From: Microcoleus sp. FACHB-1515
GTDB taxonomy: Bacteria > Cyanobacteriota > Cyanobacteriia > Elainellales > Elainellaceae
Assembly (NCBI RefSeq): GCF_014696105.1
Contig: NZ_JACJPO010000019.1
Coordinates: forward strand, 1-64,000
Direction: 5' to 3'
Length of the DNA stretch: 64,000 bases
The notes under the pieces are model-generated. The model made no database searches. It saw only the letters and a list, made by a program, of their open reading frames with translations, and was not told the origin of the DNA. Positions 46,506-55,958 of this stretch are shown piece after piece (positions within the stretch are counted from its first letter, which is position 1; the number at the start of each line of letters is the position of its first letter). A program made the position numbers and the translations under genes.

Positions 46506-48917
46506 TCAAAAATCTTTGCGAACAACTTGCGCGATCGCCTGAGCAAGCTGAACCGGATCAATTGGTTTGGCAAGGTGCTGAACGAATCCGGCAGCAAGGA
46601 CTTTCTGGCGGTCTTCTGCTTTTGCCAAAGCAGTCACGGCCACAACCGGAATCTGAGTGGTGGACTGAATCGATCGCATCAGCGCATAGCCGTCTGCGTC
46701 CGGCATGGCAATGTCGCTGATGATCACATCGGGCTGCAACGAAGTCAGCAAATGCAGCGCTTCATCCACCGAAGCCGCCGCCGCCAAGTTCGCGCCGTAC
46801 TGCTCTAAAGCCGCCACCAGCATATCGCGGCTATCCATTTCGTCATCCACAACGAGAATTTTTAAGCCGTTGAGAATCGAGAGATCGATCGCGGACTGCG
46901 GATTTCGCCTCGCTGGAGCGATACGGTGCGGCTGGTGCATTGAACGAACGATCGGCAATTCAACGCTAAAAGTGGTGCCCTGCCCTTCGCCCGCACTGGT
47001 GACTTCCACCGTGCCGCCATGCAGTTCGACCAGATTGCGGACGATCGCCAAGCCCAACCCCAGCCCGCTTTGTGCCTTGGTTGTGCTGTGCTGCGCCTGC
47101 CGGAAGCGATCGAACACAAACGGCAAAAAGTCGGGATGAATGCCAATGCCTGTGTCGGAAATGGTCAGACGAGCAGTGGGAGTAGCAAAGTTGCCCGCTG
47201 CCACCAGTCGCACTGTGACCCGCCCGCCGTTTGGCGTGAACTTGATTGCATTTGAGAGCAAGTTGGTGATCACCTGCTGGAGGCGATCGCGATCGCCCAC
47301 GCTTTCAACCGCATCCGCCAGATCAGTTGCAATTTGAATTTGTTTGCTGTCAGCGGCAGGGTGGATGGCGTCGATCGCGGCTGTGAGCAGGTTGGTGAGA
47401 TTGACCGGATAGTGCTGTAGCTTAATTTTGCCGCGAATGATGCGCGAGACATCGAGCAAATCGTCGATCAGTTGGCTTTGGGCTTGAGCGTTGCGATCGA
47501 TCACTTCCAGAGCGCGATCGATCGTGGCTGAATCATAAGAACGGGAGCGCAGCAGTTTTGCCCAGCCGAGGATGGCGTTGAGCGGCGATCGCAGTTCGTG
47601 AGAGACGATCGCCAGAAATTCATCTTTGGTGCGGCTGGCGGTTTCGGCTTGGCGGCGGGCTTCTTGTTCGCGACGCAAAAGCTGTTCGCGCTCTTGGGCG
47701 GCGACTTTTTGGCGCGTGATGTCTTGCGCTGTCCCGATCACCTGACGGGCACTGCCCCTTGCAAAACTGCGGCCTTTAGCGGCGATCCAGCGGATGCTGC
47801 CGTTCGGCCACAGCAGGCGATATTCGATGTCATATTCGCCGCCATCTGCGATCGCTTGGGCGAGAGCCGCTTCGACACGCAGGCGATCGTCGGGATGAAG
47901 GCGATCGATCACCTGTCGGTGCGACACATCCTCAGCTTGTGCAAAACCAAACAGCGTTTTGCATTCGTCGCTCAGTTCAAGCTGCTTGCGATCCGGTTGC
48001 CAGCACCACAAACCCAAGTTGGCGGCTGTGGTTGCCAGTCGCACCTGCGCTTCGCTCGCTTGCAGTTGCGCTTCCAGCCGTTTGCGAGTCGTGATATCGA
48101 CATACACGCCAATGCAGCCCCAGACGTTGCCCTGCGGATCGCGCAGTGGCGTTGCGCTGCTGAGCAGATCGATCGCCTCGCCGTTCGATCGCACAAGCTG
48201 AAGCTCGATGTCGCGAATAGTCACGTTCTGCTGGCAGGCCATTGCCATCGGCAGGTCAGAAGCCGAAATTTCTTGATTGTTCTGGAAGGCTCGAAACGGA
48301 ACTTCGGCGGCGGGAATGCCATGCTGTGAAGCGTTTGCATTCACGTTCAGGCCAAGCATCTGCTGCAAATGCGCGTTGAGCCGCAAAACGCGACAGGCTG
48401 GATCGGTGGCGATCGCAATGCCAACCGGAGCCGCATCAAGCAGCGTTTGCAGTTCGGTCAAGCACTGCTCTAGCTCGCCACTCAAGCGATCGCCAGAAGC
48501 GGGGCGGTGGGCGATCGGAAATGTGACAACCGAAAACGTGACAACAGCAGCATCCGGCGACCGCTGCAAATTGAGAAACAGCGGCTCGGCCTGCACTGCC
48601 AGCCACACCAGATCGCCATCTGGCCGATAAAATCCTAAAGTCGCCTCGGTCGATCGACCCGTTCGCAATGCCTGAAAAGCCGGGGTGTCTAGGAGCGCGA
48701 CGCGATCGCCTTGCAGATTGATGATTTGCCAGGGTGGTTGCGCGGGGCAGAGCATTTGCTGAAGCGTCACGCCCAAGATTTGCTCAGCCGCAGCGTTGCA
48801 GGCCAAAATGCCGCCGCTCGCGCTGTGCAGCACCATTGCCACAGTATGCTGCTTACCATGTTGCTCCACCTGTGGGGCTGAAGCAAGCGGAAACGGCATT
48901 CTCACATCATCGGCCAT
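46506..48917 (-). CDS. Hybrid sensor histidine kinase with three PAS-like domains
   Basis: An 803-residue soluble kinase. Three PAS-like domains cover about 20-130, 150-275 and 285-400. HisKA follows, with FLAIVSHELRSPLNAILGWA near 432 and the acceptor His intact. HATPase_c lies about 545-655 (NLLSNAIKFTPNGG, GLGLGLAIV). A C-terminal receiver covers about 685-800, with the phospho-Asp in VIISDIAMPDADGYAL. It resembles the second half of the large hybrid kinase at 22 kb, so both probably come from one expanded family. The small exported-protein gene follows in the same direction. Confidence 0.93.
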   Translation of the reverse strand: MADDVRMPFPLASAPQVEQHGKQHTVAMVLHSASGGILACNAAAEQILGVTLQQMLCPAQPPWQIINLQGDRVALLDTPAFQALRTGRSTEATLGFYRPDGDLVWLAVQAEPLFLNLQRSPDAAVVTFSVVTFPIAHRPASGDRLSGELEQCLTELQTLLDAAPVGIAIATDPACRVLRLNAHLQQMLGLNVNANASQHGIPAAEVPFRAFQNNQEISASDLPMAMACQQNVTIRDIELQLVRSNGEAIDLLSSATPLRDPQGNVWGCIGVYVDITTRKRLEAQLQASEAQVRLATTAANLGLWCWQPDRKQLELSDECKTLFGFAQAEDVSHRQVIDRLHPDDRLRVEAALAQAIADGGEYDIEYRLLWPNGSIRWIAAKGRSFARGSARQVIGTAQDITRQKVAAQEREQLLRREQEARRQAETASRTKDEFLAIVSHELRSPLNAILGWAKLLRSRSYDSATIDRALEVIDRNAQAQSQLIDDLLDVSRIIRGKIKLQHYPVNLTNLLTAAIDAIHPAADSKQIQIATDLADAVESVGDRDRLQQVITNLLSNAIKFTPNGGRVTVRLVAAGNFATPTARLTISDTGIGIHPDFLPFVFDRFRQAQHSTTKAQSGLGLGLAIVRNLVELHGGTVEVTSAGEGQGTTFSVELPIVRSMHQPHRIAPARRNPQSAIDLSILNGLKILVVDDEMDSRDMLVAALEQYGANLAAAASVDEALHLLTSLQPDVIISDIAMPDADGYALMRSIQSTTQIPVVAVTALAKAEDRQKVLAAGFVQHLAKPIDPVQLAQAIAQVVRKDF

Positions 48918-49323
48918 AAATTTTCAGTCCGTCGAATTCGCAAACAGTCAAGCCGCAGAACGGCGAAGATTATGTTAGAACGGTCGGCACTTTTCGAGGC
49001 GGGTCGTAGAAAGAGCTGAGCGCAGCAGAGAGACTGTCGATCGCAAACCTCGCGCTGATTGAATCGATCGAGAACCTCAGGCTTTCATTCTAAAGGCAGG
49101 TGACAAGCCGTCTGCCTGTCTTGATGTTTTCTTCAGAATTACTTCAGCTTTTGGTCTGTCATTTGGCTGGACTTCCAGGCCGAAGCGGTCGTGAACTGGG
49201 CAGAGGCAAGTCGGAATTTGACAAAATTCACTTTTTTCTATCTGTGGAGAGGCAGATGTTCTTGTCAAAATCTGGATAGAATCACTGATATTTCTATTTT
49301 TGGCAGTCAAGCCGTTTAGCGAA
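48918..49323. other. Divergent intergenic region
   Basis: It separates the hybrid kinase (minus) from the ATP-grasp gene (plus) and holds both promoters. No gene is supported. Confidence 0.4.
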
Positions 49324-50928
49324 ATGCAAAGTCTGACCGCTTCTTCATCGACCTCAGTTGAATTTGATCAGGCTGTGCAGTTTCGACTGCTTCAATCGCA
49401 ACTGCGCGATCGCTGGCAGTCGATCGAACAGTTCGATCACAGCGACTGCGACATTATTGTGATTCCGTCTTTGACGCTTGATCAGCAAGAACTCAAGAAG
49501 ATCAAAGGCGTGAACTATTATGAAGAACGGCTTTTATTTTCGCTGATTCGGTTGGGCAACCCCAACACGCGATTGGTCTATGTCACCTCGCAGCCCATTC
49601 ATCCCAGCGTCATCGAATATTACCTTCAGCTTTTGCCGGGAATTCCGTTTTCGCACGCTCGCGATCGCCTCCTGCTGCTGTGTGTTCACGACAATTCCTC
49701 GCGTCCCTTAACCGAAAAGATTCTGGAGCGTCCACGACTGGTCGATCGCATCCGCAAAGCCGTTCGACCCACTCAAGCCTACATGACCTGCTTCAACTCG
49801 ACTGCGATCGAGCGGGAACTATCGGTCAAGCTGGGAATTCCGCTGCTGGCCGTTGATCCTGACCTGCTGTATTGGGGAACCAAAAGCGGCAGCCGCCAGA
49901 TTTTTGCCGAGTGCAATGTGCCGCATCCTGACGGCAGTCCGCTGACTCACTCGATCGAGGATCTCGCCGTTGCTGCCAGCGAACTGTGGGAGCGCAATCC
50001 CGACCTGAAGCGGATGGTGATTAAGCTCAACGAAGGCTTTTCGGGTCAGGGAAATGCGCTGCTCGATCTACGTCCGATCGCCCATGCCGCTCCGGACAAA
50101 GCATCGAGTGCCGAACGGATTGCGATTCTGACCGATCGCTTCTACCACCTCAGCTTTCAGTCGGAGTGGGAAACCTGGGATAATTTCAGCCTGCAAATTC
50201 CCGGCCTGGGCGCGATCGCAGAAGCGTTTGTGGAAGGCGAAGAGAAGCGATCGCCCAGTGTGCAAGGTCGAATTACTCCGGATGGCGAAGTTGAAATTCT
50301 CTCCACCCACGATCAGATTTTGGGCGGTCCCGATGGACAAATTTTCCTCGGCTGCAATTTTCCTGCTGATGAAGCGTATCGCGTTCGTATTCAAGAATGG
50401 GGACGGCGCGTCGGCCAAAATCTCGCGGACAAAGGCGCACTTGAACGATTTGGCGTCGATTTTATTGCCGTTAAATGTGAGCGGAACGGACGCGAAGATT
50501 GGGACTTGCAGGCGATCGAAATTAACCTGCGAAAAGGCGGCACAACGCATCCATTCATGACGCTGAAATTGCTCACAGGCGGACGTTACGATGCGACAAC
50601 AGGCTTGTTCTACAGTCAGCAAGGAACGCCCAAGTTCTACATGGCTTCGGACAATCTGCACAAAGACCGCTATCGCGGTTTGCTGCCGAATGACCTGATG
50701 GATATCATCGCCCATCATCGCCTGCACTTTAACAGCACATCCGAAACTGGAACGGTGTTTCATCTAATGGGTTGCCTGTCCGAATTTGGCAAACTGGGAC
50801 TCACCAGCATCGGCAATTCGCCGCAGCAAGCCGAGGACATTTACAATCGCGTCATTCATGCTCTAGACGAAGAAACGCGCACCTCACACGTCAATGCCGA
50901 GCCGATTATTTGGAACGGACAGAGCTAA
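49324..50928 (+). CDS. PGM1-related ATP-grasp peptide ligase
   Basis: A 534-residue protein of the ATP-grasp superfamily resembling PGM1, the ligase that joins amino acids in pheganomycin synthesis. The start at 49324 gives MQSLTASSSTS; a TTG at 49300 is open. The N-terminal half (about 20-200) is a preATP-grasp region. MVIKLNEGFSGQGNALLD (about 240) is the ATP-binding lysine and glycine loop. The C-terminal part has AIEINLRKGGTTHPF (about 405-420), with the metal-binding Glu and Asn. The end AHHRLHFNSTSETGTVFHLM is family-like. No peptide precursor or modifying gene lies next to it. The substrate is unknown. Confidence 0.83.
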   Translation: MQSLTASSSTSVEFDQAVQFRLLQSQLRDRWQSIEQFDHSDCDIIVIPSLTLDQQELKKIKGVNYYEERLLFSLIRLGNPNTRLVYVTSQPIHPSVIEYYLQLLPGIPFSHARDRLLLLCVHDNSSRPLTEKILERPRLVDRIRKAVRPTQAYMTCFNSTAIERELSVKLGIPLLAVDPDLLYWGTKSGSRQIFAECNVPHPDGSPLTHSIEDLAVAASELWERNPDLKRMVIKLNEGFSGQGNALLDLRPIAHAAPDKASSAERIAILTDRFYHLSFQSEWETWDNFSLQIPGLGAIAEAFVEGEEKRSPSVQGRITPDGEVEILSTHDQILGGPDGQIFLGCNFPADEAYRVRIQEWGRRVGQNLADKGALERFGVDFIAVKCERNGREDWDLQAIEINLRKGGTTHPFMTLKLLTGGRYDATTGLFYSQQGTPKFYMASDNLHKDRYRGLLPNDLMDIIAHHRLHFNSTSETGTVFHLMGCLSEFGKLGLTSIGNSPQQAEDIYNRVIHALDEETRTSHVNAEPIIWNGQS

Positions 50929-51137
50929 TTTGCAGCAAAGGATTAGCTGTAAAGCTCTAACTCAGGTTAGGTGAACCAAATTTGTATCGGATTCACCATA
51001 AGAGGAAAGCTCGATCTTTGAGTTCAAATTCGATCGCTTGCCCTGTAAGCAATTGCAGCGTTCAGCGGTTTGCTTTGACTTGGGATTAGGAACATAAAAT
51101 TGCAAAACTAATCAGAATTTTCACATCAGGAGAACAC

Positions 51138-52181
51138 ATGGTTGCAACTTTAGACGACACAAAGCGAATGGCAATCGCCCAAAAGCTCGCTGATATTCGT
51201 GCTTTTCAAAATCTGTTGATTAAAAACGATCAGCTTTTGATTTCGGAATGCCAAGATCAAGACATTCGCGATCGCCTACAGAACATGCTGGAGGACGATC
51301 AAAAGAATTTAGGTATTCTTGAAACTGTGATCGTGCAGTATGGGGTTCAGTCGGAGCCGCATCCTTCGACACCGCAAATCATCGAGCAATACGATCGCTT
51401 GATGTCGAGCGCAGACATGACTTTCTATCGCAAACTGGTTCAGCATGAACTGATCAAGCATGGTCAGGCAATGGCGGGCATTTTGATTCACAAAGCCGCC
51501 CAAAAAGTTGGAGCCGACATTGAAGTGGCGATCGCTCCGCTCAACACCGTCAACTTTGAAAATCGCGCTCACCAAGAACAGCTAAAAGGAATGCTGGAAC
51601 TGGCTGGCGTGCGCGAACTAACCGGACAAGATGCCGATCAAGGACTGTGGGCACGAGTGCAAGACGCAGTTGCTGCGATTAGCGGCGTTGCGGGCAGCGT
51701 GATTACGCAAAACAGCGACAAGCAAGACATGAACATCCAAACGCTGATTCGTTTGGATCACAACAAGGTGAACACGATCTTCACGGAAATTGGCAACACC
51801 AAAGATCCGCAAAAGCTGCAAGAATACTTCGGCCAGCTTTACAAAGATCTGCTCGCTCACGCTCAAGCTGAAGAGGAAATTGTCTATTCGCGCATTCGTC
51901 CGTTCTACGGTGAAGAAAACACCCAAGAACTGTATGATGAACAGGCCGAATGGCGTCCGATGCTTGACGAAATTAAAGCGATCGATCCCGCTTCTTCCCC
52001 TGACGAATTCCGCTCAAAGGTCAAAGATTTGATGGATCACGTCGGCGATCACATTCGTCAAGAAGAAAGCACAATGTTCGCTGCGATCGACAACAATTGC
52101 AGCAGTGAACAGAAAGAGCAAATGGCAAGCGAATTCAAGCAGGTGAAGGTCAAAGTTCAAGAAGAAATGGCTGCTAAGTAA
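51138..52181 (+). CDS. Hemerythrin-domain protein with helical N-terminal domain
   Basis: A 347-residue protein. The N-terminal half (about 1-165) is all helical, with the acidic and His residues of a ferritin-like bundle. The C-terminal half (about 200-340) is a hemerythrin domain. Iron ligands are visible as His in LIRLDHNKVNTIF, His and Glu in LLAHAQAEEEIVY, and His residues in DHVGDHIRQEES. Such proteins bind di-iron and react with oxygen or nitric oxide, or store iron. A perfect terminator follows, so the gene is a single unit. Confidence 0.88.
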   Translation: MVATLDDTKRMAIAQKLADIRAFQNLLIKNDQLLISECQDQDIRDRLQNMLEDDQKNLGILETVIVQYGVQSEPHPSTPQIIEQYDRLMSSADMTFYRKLVQHELIKHGQAMAGILIHKAAQKVGADIEVAIAPLNTVNFENRAHQEQLKGMLELAGVRELTGQDADQGLWARVQDAVAAISGVAGSVITQNSDKQDMNIQTLIRLDHNKVNTIFTEIGNTKDPQKLQEYFGQLYKDLLAHAQAEEEIVYSRIRPFYGEENTQELYDEQAEWRPMLDEIKAIDPASSPDEFRSKVKDLMDHVGDHIRQEESTMFAAIDNNCSSEQKEQMASEFKQVKVKVQEEMAAK

Positions 52182-52206
52182 TCGCCATCCACTGAATTAA
52201 ACGCAG

Positions 52207-52237
52207 GCTCGATCGCACCGTGCGATCGAGCTTTTTT
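52207..52237 (+). terminator. Perfect hairpin terminator after the hemerythrin gene
   Basis: GCTCGATCGCA and TGCGATCGAGC arms (11 bases) around CCG are followed by TTTTTT. It lies 25 bases past the stop codon and contains HIP1-like CGATCG in both arms. Confidence 0.93.
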
Positions 52238-52318
52238 CTGTCATTGGGCAGGGGCTGCATCAGGCAAAAATTTCTACGATCGATATGTTTATATCCTGTT
52301 TATTTCACCCCAATTAAT

Positions 52319-53476
52319 ATGAGCTTCCTTTCGATCGAAGAACTCAAAGAACTGGTTGAACAGCCGCAAGGGTTGTGCGTGTCGATCTACATGCCAACGG
52401 TGCTGCTTGGTTCAGAAACTCAGCAAAATACTGTCCGCTTCAAAAATCTGATTCGACAGGCAGAAGCAGAATTAGAAAAATATGAATCGCGTCCGACTGA
52501 TGCAGGCAATCTTCTTCAGCCCGCGATGGATTTGGATGAAGATGAATTTTGGCAGCACCAGGACGCGGGTTTAGCATTGTTCATCTCAGAAGGATTCTTC
52601 CGCTACTACCGTCTGCCGATCGAAACGATTGAACTGGTGGTTGTGAGCGATCGCTTTCATCTCAAACCGTTAATTCCGCTGTTAAGTGAAGACGATCGCT
52701 TCTACATTCTCACGCTTGGTCAGCGTGATGTGCGGCTGTTAGAAGGCAACCGCTACGGCATGACTCGCGAAATCGAAATTGAAGGCTTGCCGAAAAGCAT
52801 GGATGACGCCTTGCAGTATGATGAAACGGCAAAAGATGAGCAGCGTAGACAGGGTGGCGGTGCAGGTCGTGCAGCCTTGCAGGGCGGTGGTTCCTATCAC
52901 GGGCAGGGCGGCGAGCGCGAAAACGTCAAGGAAGATTTGCTGCAATATTTCCAGCTAGTGGATAAAGCGCTGCACGACTTTTTCCGCAATCGCCGTGCCC
53001 CGCTGGTTCTCGCAGGCGTGAGCTATCTGCTGCCGATCTATCAGGAGGCCAACACCTACAATTTCATTGTGGAAGAAGGAATTCAACACAGCACCAAGGA
53101 GCAAACGGCGCAAGAACTTCATGCCGAAGCTTGGGCGATCGTTGAGCCGCAGTTTGAAGAACAAAAACAAAAAGCGATCGATTACTATCACGAATCGATC
53201 GCCGCTGGCAAAGGTTCAAACGACTTAAACGAAGTGATTCAAGGTGCATTTTATGGCCGAGTTGAGCAGCTATTTGTTCCGGTCGGCGTGCAGAAATGGG
53301 GACATTTTGATCCGGAAGCAATGGAACTGGAAATGCACGACGACGCTCAACCAGGCGACGAAGATCTGCTGAATGCAGCCGCCGTTCAAACACTGTTTCA
53401 CGGCGGAATTGTCTATGCCGTTGAGCCGGAAAAAGTACCCGATGATGCTCCGGTTGCTGCTGTATTCCGCTACTAG
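52319..53476 (+). CDS. baeRF-type protein (eRF1-like fold)
   Basis: A 385-residue protein of the bacterial archaeo-eukaryotic release factor group. The start at 52319 gives MSFLSIEELKELVEQPQGLC; the frame extends to 52220, into the upstream terminator, and that part is not coding. The first domain (about 1-125) includes CVSIYMPTVLLGSETQQN. The second carries a Gly-rich loop, AALQGGGSYHGQGGE (about 182-196), in place of the GGQ loop of true release factors. It is then followed by VKEDLLQYFQLVDKALHDFF. The third domain ends GGIVYAVEPEKVP. A role in ribosome or tRNA turnover under stress is inferred from the fold. Confidence 0.82.
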   Translation: MSFLSIEELKELVEQPQGLCVSIYMPTVLLGSETQQNTVRFKNLIRQAEAELEKYESRPTDAGNLLQPAMDLDEDEFWQHQDAGLALFISEGFFRYYRLPIETIELVVVSDRFHLKPLIPLLSEDDRFYILTLGQRDVRLLEGNRYGMTREIEIEGLPKSMDDALQYDETAKDEQRRQGGGAGRAALQGGGSYHGQGGERENVKEDLLQYFQLVDKALHDFFRNRRAPLVLAGVSYLLPIYQEANTYNFIVEEGIQHSTKEQTAQELHAEAWAIVEPQFEEQKQKAIDYYHESIAAGKGSNDLNEVIQGAFYGRVEQLFVPVGVQKWGHFDPEAMELEMHDDAQPGDEDLLNAAAVQTLFHGGIVYAVEPEKVPDDAPVAAVFRY

Positions 53477-53566
53477 TGAACCTGCAATTTCTGTGCTGAC
53501 AAATTGCATTTTACCGATCAGGAAGACGCCTCTATTCCTATGAGTTCAATTCCTGCGCTTGGATTC

Positions 53567-53590
53567 ATCGAGGGTCGATCGACCCTCGAT
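53567..53590. terminator. 24-bp perfect palindrome, possible terminator
   Basis: ATCGAGGGTCGA is followed directly by its inverse TCGACCCTCGAT, then GTTATTTTCCC. It lies 90 bases after the baeRF gene and may end its transcript. It could also be a protein-binding site. Confidence 0.45.
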
Positions 53591-53672
53591 GTTATTTTCC
53601 CAAGGCCAATCCCGACCCTTTTAATCGCCTTCAGCAGCCAAATTGTTCTCAGTCCACTCCTGGAGCTTCTGA

Positions 53673-53703
53673 AAACACGCCCTAGCCTCTACTGGCTCGG
53701 AAA
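53673..53703 (+). repeat. 31-bp exact repeat, copy 2
   Basis: It is identical over 31 bases to 39659-39689, in the same orientation. It lies between the baeRF gene and the 3' end of the MBL gene. Confidence 0.8.
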
Positions 53704-53776
53704 CTCAAAAGTAGTATCAACGGCGACGCTGTCCGCAGGAATCGCTCGTTCACAAAAAGCAATCCAACCTCGATCG

Positions 53777-54553
53777 CTAACTTCGCTTCGACAATCCAAC
53801 CTCAGCTGGACACCCCGGAACTCGCCGCATCGCCTGATACTCGGCAATAATCTCTTGATACCGCTTCCGCCCAAACATCGCATAGTGACCGGGATACACC
53901 GCCTCAACCGACAGCTTTTGCAGGCGATCGTAAGTCTCCAAATAAGTCGGAATATGACTGCAATGCAGTTCATCCAACAGTTCACCGTCGTAGATCACAT
54001 CCCCAGAAAACAATGCTTGCGATCGCGGTTCATACAGCCCAATACAGCCCGGAGAATGTCCCGGTAGGTGCAGCACTTCAAAGGCGCGATCGCCCAAGTC
54101 CAGCACATCTCCTTCCTGCAAAACCTGCGTCGGTTCTGCCGCCATCATGGTATATTCCGCCACTGTAAACCCTGCATACGGTAGCTGCTCAAAATGTTCT
54201 TGCAGCACCCAGCCTTGAGCAGGCGTACACAACGCCTCGTAGTCATCACCCGATCGCAGCGCCTCCGCCTCTGCCGCATGAATCGCACGATGCTCAAACT
54301 CGTGCATTCCCGCCGCATGATCGAAATGAATATGTGACGCGATCGCCAGCAGCGGCTTGTCGATCAAGCTGGCGATATGCTGGCGCAAACTCATGACACC
54401 AAGCCCCGTATCGATCAGCAGATCGCGATCGCGCCCTTTGATTAGCCACAGATTCGCTCGATTGAACCAGTAGTAATGTGGCTCCGTGATCAAGTAAAGA
54501 TCGTCGGAGATCTTTTGCGTCAAAAACCAGCTTTCGCAAACGGAAGGAGACAT
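53777..54553 (-). CDS. MBL-fold metallo-hydrolase
   Basis: A 258-residue metallo-beta-lactamase-fold hydrolase. The start at 54553 gives MSPSVCESWF; the frame extends to 54592. The HxHxDH metal motif is in IASHIHFDHAAGM near residue 89. HLPGHSPGCIGLYE near residue 179 supplies the third His ligand, and LFSGDVIYDGE the bridging Asp. YPGHYAMFGRK near 238 holds the last His. The NLWLIKGRDRDLLIDTGLG strand is typical. Substrate unknown (glyoxalase II-like, lactonase-like or other). Confidence 0.88.
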   Translation of the reverse strand: MSPSVCESWFLTQKISDDLYLITEPHYYWFNRANLWLIKGRDRDLLIDTGLGVMSLRQHIASLIDKPLLAIASHIHFDHAAGMHEFEHRAIHAAEAEALRSGDDYEALCTPAQGWVLQEHFEQLPYAGFTVAEYTMMAAEPTQVLQEGDVLDLGDRAFEVLHLPGHSPGCIGLYEPRSQALFSGDVIYDGELLDELHCSHIPTYLETYDRLQKLSVEAVYPGHYAMFGRKRYQEIIAEYQAMRRVPGCPAEVGLSKRS

Positions 54554-54647
54554 TGGCCTGTCAAAATGAAATCGCAGCACACTGCCAATCATCCGATCAT
54601 TCGATCGCCTTTTGAAACCGATGTCATGAATTGCTCACGATCGCACT

Positions 54648-55958
54648 TCATTCCACCTGCGTTAGCTGCGCTTGCGGCACAACCAGCACTTTATCAACGC
54701 GATTTCCATCCATGTCTACGACTTCAAAGCGGACATTCTCCCAGTCAAAATGGTCAGTCGCGGTGGGAATTCGACCCAACTGCGTGACAATGAAGCCGCC
54801 CAACGTTTGATAGTTGCCGCGCTCTTCTCCCGGCAGTTCTTCCAGTTCAAAAATTTCTTTGAGCTTGTCGATCGGCAACATGCCATCGAGCAGCCACGAG
54901 CCATCATCGCGCTGAACCGCAGGTGATTCGTGAGGGCGATCGGCAAACGGCACATCCCCAATGATCACTTCCATGACATCGTTCAGCGTGACAACGCCCT
55001 GCAACACGCCGTATTCATCGACAACCAGCGCAATATGCGTACTCGACTGCTTAAACAGTTCCAGCACCTTCAAGGCATGTGTACCTTCAGGAATGTAGAG
55101 CGGCTGACGCAGCATCGTCGTTAGGTCAAACGATTCGCCTGCCAAACTGCGAGCTAATAGATCCGTGACATGCACCACGCCCAAAACCGTATCAAGATTG
55201 TCCTGGCAAACCGGAAAGCGACTGTGGCGACTTTCCATCATCTTGTGGCGATTCACCTCAGCCGGATCGTTCAAATCCAGCCAAACAACATCGAGTCGTG
55301 GCGTCATCAACGCCACCACGCGCTGATCCGCGAGTCGAAAGACACGCTCGACCATATCTTGCTCGGCCACTTCAAACGTGCCCGCCTCCGCACCCTGCCG
55401 CACCATCACCTTGATTTCTTCTTCAGTCACGAGCGGTTCATCTGAGGGACGGTTTGCGCCCAGCAGCGTCAAAACCAGATCCGTCGAAGTTGTCAAAAAG
55501 CGAATCACCGGATTGGCGAGCGAAGTGACCCAGTGCATCGGTACAGAAACGTTCGCCGCAATGCGCTCAGGATTATTCAAGGCGAGCCGTTTGGGAACCA
55601 GTTCGCCCAAGATCAAAGAAAGATAAGTGGTCAGCAGTACCACCAGCCCAACCCCGGCTACTTGGCTATACGGAGCGAGAACGGGAATTTGGGCGATCGA
55701 CTCTGCGATCGGATCGGACAAAGCTGCCCCGCCAAACACCCCGGTCAAAACGCCAATTAAGGTAATGCCGACCTGAACGGCAGAAAGAAACTGATTGGGT
55801 GAATTCGCCAGCTTGAGGGCTGCCCGCGCTTTGTTATCTCCTCGCTCGGCCAATTCAACTAAGCGCGTTTTTCGGGCAGACACGACTGCCATTTCTGCCA
55901 TTGAAAATAAACCGCTGGCAATAATCAAAAGCAGAACGACGGTGACTTTAAAGGCCAT
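54648..55958 (-). CDS. CNNM/CBS-domain membrane protein (hemolysin C/CorC family)
   Basis: A 436-residue inner-membrane protein implicated in divalent cation transport. The N-terminal CNNM domain (about 1-190) has three or four membrane segments, including LLLIIASGLFSMAEMAVVSA and ILGELVPKRLALNNPE. Two CBS domains follow (about 210-330), with VALMTPRLDVVWLDLND and HIALVVDEYGVLQGVVTLND. A C-terminal transporter-associated domain (about 355-436) ends the protein. The common name hemolysin is historical; a pore-forming role is not implied. It stands alone on the minus strand. Confidence 0.93.
   Translation of the reverse strand: MAFKVTVVLLLIIASGLFSMAEMAVVSARKTRLVELAERGDNKARAALKLANSPNQFLSAVQVGITLIGVLTGVFGGAALSDPIAESIAQIPVLAPYSQVAGVGLVVLLTTYLSLILGELVPKRLALNNPERIAANVSVPMHWVTSLANPVIRFLTTSTDLVLTLLGANRPSDEPLVTEEEIKVMVRQGAEAGTFEVAEQDMVERVFRLADQRVVALMTPRLDVVWLDLNDPAEVNRHKMMESRHSRFPVCQDNLDTVLGVVHVTDLLARSLAGESFDLTTMLRQPLYIPEGTHALKVLELFKQSSTHIALVVDEYGVLQGVVTLNDVMEVIIGDVPFADRPHESPAVQRDDGSWLLDGMLPIDKLKEIFELEELPGEERGNYQTLGGFIVTQLGRIPTATDHFDWENVRFEVVDMDGNRVDKVLVVPQAQLTQVE

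Larger units (their letters stand above)
53477..53776. other. Intergenic region with palindrome and 31-bp repeat
   Basis: It holds the 24-base palindrome and the second 31-base repeat. No gene is supported; a 187-codon plus frame starting at 53504 is a shadow running into the MBL gene. Confidence 0.5.

Noticed and set aside
53504-54067. Plus-strand frame of 187 codons after the baeRF gene
   Set aside because: It spans intergenic repeat DNA and the antisense of the MBL gene; no domain is present.
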